Positions 1 through 3,975 of a stretch of DNA of 16,904 bases are shown here, piece after piece. The notes under the pieces were generated by a model that saw only the letters and a program-made list of their open reading frames with translations, ran no database searches and was not told the DNA's origin. Both the position numbers and the translations under genes were made by a program. The DNA comes from JAVZJR01 sp964435235 (GTDB lineage: Archaea; Micrarchaeota; Micrarchaeia; Anstonellales; Bilamarchaeaceae): assembly GCA_964435235.1 (NCBI GenBank), contig CAYSXZ010000014.1, forward strand, positions 1-16,904, read 5' to 3'. Each line of letters opens with the position of its first letter. The stretch's first letter is position 1.

Positions 1-743
1 CTCCTAAAGAAGAGGTTGATGTAGCGATTGTCGGTAAGTATACAACAGTAAAGGACGCATACGCTAGCGTGAAAGAGGCGCTTGTCCATGGAGGGGCAGC
101 GAACGATGCGAATGTGAACATTCATTGGATCGAATCCAGCAATATTGAGAAGGAAGGGGTAGGACTGCTGAAAGGATACGAAGGGATATTGGTTCCTGGC
201 GGATATGGCGCGCGCGGGATAGAAGGGAAGATAGCTGCGATAAAATATGCGAGGGAAAAGAAGATACCTTATCTTGGGCTTTGCCTTGGAATGCAACTTA
301 TGGTCATAGAGTACGCGAGGAATGTGTGCAGAATGGAAAACGCGAATTCTACAGAGTTTGATAAGAAAACACCTTATCCAGTTGTTGATTTGCTTCCAGA
401 GCAAAGGCAGATTGTATCAATGGGAGGAACGAATAGGCTTGGAGCATATGAATGCAGATTGAAGAAAGGAACTCGCGCCTATGATGCATACAAGAGCGAT
501 GTAGTCTATGAGAGGCACAGGCACAGATACGAAGTTAATCCTGATTTTGTTAAGCAGCTTGAGGATGGTGGGCTTGTTATTTCAGGAACGCATCCGAGCG
601 GCATTGCTGAAATGGTTGAATGGAAGGATGGCTTTGGTGTCGGCACACAGCCACATATTGAACTAAAATCGCGTCTCGAAACTCCTGCCCCACTCTTCGT
701 CTCATTTATAAAGGCTGCACTCGAGAAACGAAAGGAAAGATGA
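1..743 (+). CDS. pyrG: CTP synthase, C-terminal part (5' end cut by window edge)
   Basis: CTP synthase aminates UTP to CTP using ammonia released from glutamine. The reading frame is open from base 3, so only the last 246 or so residues are visible: the linker (VAIVGKYTTVKDAYAS) and the class I glutamine amidotransferase domain. The nucleophile Cys is in LGLCLGMQL (codon at 282-284). The conserved block GGTNRLGAYEC and the family signature ERHRHRYEVN are intact. The His/Glu of the catalytic triad lie in QPHIELKS (codons 654-656 and 660-662). This motif is usually QFHPEFKS, but both catalytic residues are kept. A GTG at 69 is only an internal codon, because the homology runs through it to the window edge. 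The stop TGA lies 15 bases before the transporter gene. The family call is secure; the synthetase domain lies outside the window. Confidence 0.97.
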   Translation, partial: PKEEVDVAIVGKYTTVKDAYASVKEALVHGGAANDANVNIHWIESSNIEKEGVGLLKGYEGILVPGGYGARGIEGKIAAIKYAREKKIPYLGLCLGMQLMVIEYARNVCRMENANSTEFDKKTPYPVVDLLPEQRQIVSMGGTNRLGAYECRLKKGTRAYDAYKSDVVYERHRHRYEVNPDFVKQLEDGGLVISGTHPSGIAEMVEWKDGFGVGTQPHIELKSRLETPAPLFVSFIKAALEKRKER

Positions 744-758
744 AAAGCAGGTATTAAA

Positions 759-1940
759 ATGGCTGGCAAACAAGTTGTTAAGGGCATCGAAAATAATGTT
801 CTTATCCTAGGAGTTGTAAGCTTCTTGACGGATGTTTCGAGCGAGATGATATTCCCCTTAGTTTCCATTTTTCTCACAGCAATACTTGGTGCTGGAAAGG
901 AGGTTGTGGGATTAATAGAGGGGATAGCTGACAGCATAACAAGTATCGTAGAAATATTTTCAGGATATTTTTCTGATAAAAAGGGAAAGAGAAAACAGTT
1001 TGTAGTTTTTGGATATGGGCTCTCTTCATTTGCCAAGGTCGGAATTGCAATCTCAACTGCATGGTGGCATGTTCTAATAGCAAGGGCGCTCGAGCGGGTT
1101 GGAAAGGGGATAAGAACTGCACCACGGGACGCGATGATAGCAGCATCTGCTGAGAGTTCGGTGAGAGGGAAGGCATATGGATTACACAGGGCGATGGATA
1201 CCCTTGGGGCTATAGTCGGTCCTGCTATTGCATATTTTCTTCTTTCACAATTAGGCTCTTCAGAAATTGGTTATAGAACTGTTTTTACAACAGCCCTCCT
1301 TCCAGCCTTCCTTGCTGTTATTGTGCTCCTACTATTCGTTAGAGAACCTGAGAAGGCAAAGACAACTAGGGAAAAATTCTCCTTCTGGCAGACATTGAGA
1401 GAGATGAGTTCTCAGTATAAGACATTCCTAAAAATTTCTCTTTTCTTTTCCCTTGCCTACTTCAGTTTCTCATTCTTTATCCTTAGAGCTTATGAAGCTG
1501 GAATAAGAGCAGGGGATGTTTTGCTTCTTTATATTATATACAATATTGTGTATGCGATAGCAGCAATGCCAGTAGGTTCCCTCTCAGACATTATAGGAAG
1601 AAAGCCTGTGATAGCAGGGGCCTTTGCACTCTATGCATTAATCTGCGTTGGCTTTGTTTTCGCAAGCGAATGGCTCCATTTTGCCGCACTCTTTGCGATT
1701 TATGGTGTCTTTGTTGCTGCAGATGAGTCTGTTAATAAGGCATACATCGCCGACCTTTCAACAGAGGAAAAAAGAGGGACTGCAATGGGTGCATACAACA
1801 CTGCTATAGGGGCGGCATATCTTCCAGCAAGCATAATAGCAGGAACGCTTTGGGCCATATACGGTATCGCTGTTCCTTTCTTCCTTGCTGCGGCGATAGG
1901 GCTTATATCTGCTGCAGCCATAATGATCTTGTTGCGATAG
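759..1940 (+). CDS. MFS transporter, 12-TM, substrate unknown
   Basis: This 393-residue protein is an integral membrane secondary transporter of the major facilitator superfamily. Motif A appears twice: GYFSDKKGKRK at residues 69-79 and GSLSDIIGRKP at 273-283, one after TM2 of each six-helix half. It belongs to the subfamily with an N-terminal FLTDVSSEMIFPL and the cytoplasmic signatures RVGKGIRTAPRD (113-124) and GLHRAMDTLGAIVGP (141-155), recognised from memory as common in bacterial and archaeal exporters of unknown substrate. A basic, Lys/Arg-rich loop near 197-210 separates the halves. ATG at 759 follows a weak AGGT ribosome site, and the gene is 15 bases behind pyrG, so the two are probably co-transcribed. 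I see no residue that identifies the substrate. Confidence 0.93.
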   Translation: MAGKQVVKGIENNVLILGVVSFLTDVSSEMIFPLVSIFLTAILGAGKEVVGLIEGIADSITSIVEIFSGYFSDKKGKRKQFVVFGYGLSSFAKVGIAISTAWWHVLIARALERVGKGIRTAPRDAMIAASAESSVRGKAYGLHRAMDTLGAIVGPAIAYFLLSQLGSSEIGYRTVFTTALLPAFLAVIVLLLFVREPEKAKTTREKFSFWQTLREMSSQYKTFLKISLFFSLAYFSFSFFILRAYEAGIRAGDVLLLYIIYNIVYAIAAMPVGSLSDIIGRKPVIAGAFALYALICVGFVFASEWLHFAALFAIYGVFVAADESVNKAYIADLSTEEKRGTAMGAYNTAIGAAYLPASIIAGTLWAIYGIAVPFFLAAAIGLISAAAIMILLR

Positions 1941-2000
1941 TAGGGGCTGATGTAAATTAAAAATTTTCGAATTAATTTGCAACAGGCTCTTATCTAAAAT

Positions 2001-2014
2001 GAGAAAAAAAGAAA
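2001..2014 (-). terminator. Oligo-T terminator after the acidic microprotein gene
   Basis: On the minus strand a run of seven T (plus-strand A7 at 2004-2010), flanked by TTTC and CTC, follows the acidic microprotein stop by about 40 bases. Archaeal RNA polymerase terminates at such T tracts without needing a hairpin. It would end the zinc-ribbon/acidic transcript before it runs into the convergent transporter gene. Confidence 0.45.
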
Positions 2015-2048
2015 CAAATTTTCATCACATAATAAAAATTCAATATGC

Positions 2049-2138
2049 CTATTCTTCCTCCTCTTCCTCCTCCCATTCCTCTTCGTCGAAATCTTCCTCT
2101 TCCCAGTCTTCCTCTTCTTCGATTCTAAAGGTCTTCAT
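2049..2138 (-). CDS. Acidic microprotein, 29 residues, function unknown
   Basis: This is a minus-strand ORF of 29 codons plus TAG. It starts MKTFRIEEEEDW and then is almost only Glu and Asp, punctuated by Trp, Phe and Trp (EEEDFDEEEW) and ending in seven Glu. A near-consensus archaeal Shine-Dalgarno site GAGGTGA (2145-2151) lies six bases before the ATG. The same site and spacing are used by hppA and rpl23 in this window, which is the main evidence that the ORF is translated. It has only six non-acidic residues at the N-terminus and no predicted fold. It lies 86 bases downstream of the zinc-ribbon gene on the same strand. I do not recognise the family. Possible roles, as inference only, are a nucleic-acid mimic, a chaperone-like tail or a binding peptide. 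The alternative is a chance GAA/GAG repeat. Confidence 0.6.
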   Translation of the reverse strand: MKTFRIEEEEDWEEEDFDEEEWEEEEEEE

Positions 2139-2148
2139 GGTATTTCAC

Positions 2149-2162
2149 CTCAAACATTTGAG
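2149..2162. repeat. 14-bp palindrome overlapping the Shine-Dalgarno of the acidic gene
   Basis: CTCAAA-CA-TTTGAG is a perfect 6+2+6 inverted repeat. Its minus-strand right arm (TTTGAG) supplies the first GAG of the GAGGTGA ribosome site at 2145-2151. It could be a dimeric repressor operator or a weak mRNA hairpin hiding part of the site. Confidence 0.4.
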
Positions 2163-2204
2163 TTGGTATTTTAACGAAGCAATTAAAAACCTTTGTAAAA
2201 CGAA

Positions 2205-2224
2205 GGGACAAAATTGGGACAAAA
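2205..2224. repeat. Tandem 9-bp direct repeat, 11-bp period
   Basis: GGGACAAAA occurs at 2205-2213 and again at 2216-2224, so the two copies are one helical turn apart. They sit between the zinc-ribbon stop (2225-2227) and the acidic gene. Two copies on one DNA face suggest a protein-binding site. On the minus strand the two TTTTG tracts could instead help termination after the zinc-ribbon gene. Confidence 0.35.
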
Positions 2225-2341
2225 CTATGCCTCGCAACCTCCCCATCCGCAATTTGGACAGAGTACGCATCCTTCCTGAAAAACTAGAGAAGAATTACAA
2301 ACAGGACACATCCCATTTTTTATTTTTTCTTCATCTGACAT
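2225..2341 (-). CDS. Stand-alone zinc-ribbon microprotein (NrdJ C-terminal type)
   Basis: This 38-residue minus-strand ORF has six Cys: C12-P-V-C15, then EGC at 25, C28-P-N-C31-G, and C36. Spacing and surrounding residues (CPxCxxxLVFxEGCxxCxxCG....C) match, from memory, the zinc-binding tail of B12-dependent class II ribonucleotide reductases. In NrdJ that tail shuttles electrons to, or stabilises, the enzyme; here it stands alone. It starts ATG with a GGTG-type ribosome site (GGTGTGAG) directly upstream and a TATA box (TTTATAAA, about 2372-2379) about 34 bases before the start. The N-terminus SDEEKIKNG is short and polar. It may complement a separately encoded reductase, or be a generic TFIIB/Spt4-like zinc ribbon that binds nucleic acid or protein. 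The coding call is firm for so short a gene because all Cys positions fit; the function is inference. Confidence 0.75.
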   Translation of the reverse strand: MSDEEKIKNGMCPVCNSSLVFQEGCVLCPNCGWGGCEA

Positions 2342-2370
2342 ACTCACACCCGATTTATTTTGCATTATTA

Positions 2371-2380
2371 TTTTATAAAC
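2371..2380 (-). promoter_or_regulatory. TATA-box promoter of the zinc-ribbon gene
   Basis: On the minus strand GTTTATAAAA is preceded by CG (BRE-like CGGT). Its centre is about 34 bases before the ATG at 2341, which predicts a start site near 2349 and a leader of about 8 bases holding the GGTG ribosome site. Confidence 0.5.
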
Positions 2381-2438
2381 CGATTTTTTTATCTCTAAAA
2401 AAGAATTACATAAAAGTTAATTAAGTTACATTTGGAAA

Positions 2439-2450
2439 TCTATTAAAAAG
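2439..2450 (+). promoter_or_regulatory. TATA-box promoter of the glycosyltransferase gene
   Basis: TCTATTAAAAAG is centred about 25 bases before the ATG at 2470, and no Shine-Dalgarno precedes that ATG. Start of transcription should fall at or next to the start codon, giving a leaderless mRNA. Confidence 0.5.
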
Positions 2451-2469
2451 AAAACTAAGAGTATAAAGT

Positions 2470-3477
2470 ATGAAGGTAATGCTTATTGCAGAGGCCATAG
2501 GCTTTGGCCACGTAGCCAGAGATGCTGAAATCCTTAAGCTTCTAACTGCGCGCGGCTGGGAATGCGAAGTAATTACTTATGGCAAGTGCGCTTCTATGCT
2601 GAGGAATCAAGGTTATAAGGTTCATCCCGTACCGCTCTCCATAGATATAAGAGAGAACAAATATGGAGTTGATGTAAACAAAACAATAGTGGATAATATC
2701 AGAGCGATGCATATACGAGCGATTAAAAAAATTACTGATGCGCTTAGCGCATACAAGCCAGATATCGTGATAATAGACACAAATATAATAGGAGTCATAG
2801 CATTTAGATTATACAGACAATTCAAAAAGACCCCGATGGTTTACATAATAAATGCAAATAGATATGGTTCGATACCAAAGACAGGCGAGTTGGTTTTGGA
2901 TCGTTTTGTTTCTAGCACCGCTGACAAAATCTTAATCCCAGATGTTCCTCTGCCTTATACGATATCAGAATATAATCTGGAATTGAACGATAAGATGAAG
3001 TTTATAGGCCCGCTTACGAGATTTTTTGGAGTGGAAACCCCAACAAGAACTTCTGGTGTTTTTATCGCGTGCGGAAAATCAGGGATAGGGAAACGGCCAT
3101 TCATGGAATTGACCAAAATAGTGAACGAGAAGGTGATTTCTCCAACAGAAAAAAAATATGACTCTCTCTTCATAAACTCCGAAATAGTTATTCACCATGG
3201 AGGGCATAACACAGCTATGGAATCCATCCTTCTTGAAAAACCGCAGATCGTAATTCCTTTGTCTGGTTTTATTGAGAGACTAAACAATGCAAGAAAACTT
3301 GCCGAGCTTGGTGTTGGTGTTGTATTGAATTCGAAATGGTTAGATAGCCATCTTCTTGAGTATGCAATAGATGACGCAAGAGAGAAGAAAAGGAGTGTAC
3401 AACGCCTTTCAAAACTGCTAAAAAAATACAACGGTGCCGAAAACGCATACATGGAGATAGAAGATCTTGTTACTTAA
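2470..3477 (+). CDS. GT-B fold glycosyltransferase, MurG/MJ1255-like
   Basis: This 335-residue protein is predicted to transfer a sugar from a nucleotide-sugar donor. The N-terminal Rossmann domain opens MKVMLIAEAIGFGHVARD, with the GxGH loop (11-14) typical of the MurG/glycosyltransferase-28 group. The C-terminal domain carries the donor-binding signature HHGGHNTAMESILLEKPQIVIP (about 242-263), as in MurG-type enzymes. There is no signal peptide or clear membrane helix, so it is cytosolic or peripherally membrane-bound. The gene stands alone on the plus strand between minus-strand genes. It has a TATA box 25 bases upstream and no ribosome site, so it is likely leaderless. The acceptor is unknown; archaeal relatives are linked to glycolipid or surface-glycan assembly. 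The stretch at 200-235 between the two domains seems shorter than in MurG. The family is fairly sure; the substrate is not. Confidence 0.85.
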   Translation: MKVMLIAEAIGFGHVARDAEILKLLTARGWECEVITYGKCASMLRNQGYKVHPVPLSIDIRENKYGVDVNKTIVDNIRAMHIRAIKKITDALSAYKPDIVIIDTNIIGVIAFRLYRQFKKTPMVYIINANRYGSIPKTGELVLDRFVSSTADKILIPDVPLPYTISEYNLELNDKMKFIGPLTRFFGVETPTRTSGVFIACGKSGIGKRPFMELTKIVNEKVISPTEKKYDSLFINSEIVIHHGGHNTAMESILLEKPQIVIPLSGFIERLNNARKLAELGVGVVLNSKWLDSHLLEYAIDDAREKKRSVQRLSKLLKKYNGAENAYMEIEDLVT

Positions 3478-3483
3478 ACGATG

Positions 3484-3515
3484 CCAGAAGAAAAACCTCA
3501 TCAACTGACGAAGCG
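3484..3515. repeat. 32-bp direct repeat, copy 1
   Basis: It begins CCAGAAGAAAAACCTCATCA and ends ACTGACGAAGCG, and is identical to 3699-3730, offset by 215 bp. Its last nine bases (GACGAAGCG) are the inverse of CGCTTCGTC at 3598-3606. Confidence 0.9.
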
Positions 3516-3564
3516 TGTATAATAAACATACGCGGGGGAGGATCAGAATAAACGGTAAAAATGA

Positions 3565-3591
3565 GGAGGGGGTGTCCCCCTCCGCGTTTTT
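3565..3591 (+). terminator. GC-rich hairpin plus T5, probable terminator of the glycosyltransferase gene
   Basis: GGAGGGGG-TGT-CCCCCTCC forms a perfect 8-bp stem with a 3-base loop, followed by GCG and five T (3587-3591). It lies 88 bases past the plus-strand stop. It may also be one branch of the larger folded structure of the spacer. Confidence 0.5.
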
Positions 3592-3622
3592 CCGGTCCGC
3601 TTCGTCGCTTCGTATAACCGAA

Positions 3623-3650
3623 CCGCAGGGAAACCACCTGCGGGTTTCCC
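3623..3650. repeat. Overlapping alternative hairpins
   Basis: CCGCAGG (3623-3629) pairs with CCTGCGG (3637-3643). GGGAAACC (3628-3635) pairs with GGTTTCCC (3643-3650). The two stems share bases and exclude each other, so only one can form at a time. Such a pair can be a switch, or simply reflect overlapping palindromes. Confidence 0.6.
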
Positions 3651-3698
3651 TTCAGTTTGAGGTTCCTCCTGATTCCCTTCCTGCATCCTAAACCGAGT

Positions 3699-3730
3699 CC
3701 AGAAGAAAAACCTCATCAACTGACGAAGCG
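3699..3730. repeat. 32-bp direct repeat, copy 2
   Basis: It is identical over all 32 bases to 3484-3515. Its terminal GACGAAGCG (3722-3730) is again followed by an inverse CGCTTCGTC (3752-3760), making a 9-bp hairpin with a 21-base loop. Both copies therefore carry the same repeat-plus-inverse module. Confidence 0.9.
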
Positions 3731-3771
3731 AGCCTGAGAAAAGACTAAGTCCGCTTCGTCGCTCCGTCTGA

Positions 3772-3822
3772 CAGAAGAAGAATAGTAAAACCTAAGCACA
3801 GAAGAAAAACCTAAGCAACAGA
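3772..3822 (-). terminator. Tandem T-rich repeats forming the tRNA-Pro 3' trailer/terminator
   Basis: Two degenerate copies of the motif that opens the 32-bp repeats lie directly after the tRNA discriminator base on the minus strand. The nearer one (3799-3822) differs from the others at only about three of 24 positions. Read on the minus strand they give AGGTTTTTCTTCTG and then AGGTTTTACTATTCTTC, which are oligo-T tracts suited to archaeal termination. The immediate abutment to the tRNA end supports a trailer role. Confidence 0.5.
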
Positions 3823-3919
3823 TGGGGGAGCTGAGATTTGAACTCAGATAATCAGCTCCCAAAGCTGACAGCATACCAGCGACTGATTATTTGTCGTTAC
3901 CAGGTTGGCTCACTCCCCC
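3823..3919 (-). tRNA. tRNA-Pro (anticodon UGG) with an intron in the D loop
   Basis: The acceptor arms GGGGGAG (3919-3913) and CTCCCCC (3830-3824) pair perfectly, with discriminator A at 3823; CCA is not encoded. The anticodon arm is TCAGC-TTTGGGA-GCTGA, giving anticodon TGG at 3861-3859. The T arm is CTGAG-TTCAAAT-CTCAG and the variable loop has four bases. Between the acceptor and anticodon arms there are 44 bases instead of about 20. Removing 24 bases (3874-3897) yields a 73-nt tRNA with T8, A14, A15, G18, G19, A21 and G26 in place and a D stem AGC/GCT. TATA-like TTTTATTAAG and TTTTTATTAA sequences (about 3934-3956) lie upstream. It is downstream of and co-oriented with hppA. The tRNA identity is sure; the splice points follow from the fit. 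Confidence 0.93.
3874..3897 (-). other. Predicted 24-nt intron in tRNA-Pro (after position 21)
   Basis: CTGGTA occurs twice on the minus strand, at the end of the 5' exon and at the intron end, so excision of any 24-base register within the repeat gives the same mature D loop. A bulge-helix-bulge fits: inner stem CGAC/GTCG, 3-base bulges TAA and TAT, and a central 4-bp helix CTGG/CTGG with two G-U pairs. The archaeal splicing endonuclease cuts such bulges. Confidence 0.8.
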
Positions 3920-3933
3920 TAAGAAGGCAAACC

Positions 3934-3956
3934 TTAATAAAAATCTTAATAAAAGA
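3934..3956 (-). promoter_or_regulatory. TATA-like elements upstream of tRNA-Pro
   Basis: Two tandem minus-strand boxes, TTTTATTAAG and TTTTTATTAA, lie about 20 and 30 bases before the tRNA 5' end, within the 56-base gap after hppA. Their T tracts could also terminate the hppA transcript. Confidence 0.4.
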
Positions 3957-3975
3957 ATTTTAGAAGCTTTACTTT

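Larger units (their letters stand above)
3478..3822. other. Gene-free spacer rich in direct and inverted repeats
   Basis: No ORF here is credible in any frame. The stretch lies between the glycosyltransferase stop (+) and the 3' end of tRNA-Pro (-). It contains two identical 32-bp direct repeats, four copies of a T-rich (minus strand) motif, a tandem CGCTTCGT repeat at 3598-3613, and three strong hairpins: 3565-3583, 3623-3643 and 3722-3760. Several arms nest. 3494-3508 can pair with 3652-3664, with a 2-base bulge, and enclose the 9-bp pair 3507-3515/3598-3606, with two hairpins further inside. That is the shape of a multibranched RNA. It is also locally more GC-rich than the flanks. It may be a structured RNA, a dispersed palindromic element, or a terminator cluster. 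Confidence 0.6.

Noticed and set aside
1999..2424. Plus-strand ORF of 141 codons with a long Ser-rich run
   Set aside because: The Ser run is the antisense of the Glu-rich minus-strand microprotein, which has a proper ribosome site. The rest is the antisense of the zinc ribbon and AT-rich spacer. There is no ribosome site for it.
3484..3730. C/D box guide RNA, because minus-strand TGATGA occurs in both repeats and a CTGA lies about 55 bases after one
   Set aside because: No D'/C' pair is visible, the first repeat has no matching CTGA at the right distance, and the TGATGA is part of a repeat with a better explanation.
3484..3770. CRISPR array
   Set aside because: The two exact 32-bp repeats are 215 bp apart and the other copies are degenerate. 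There are no regular spacers and no cas genes.
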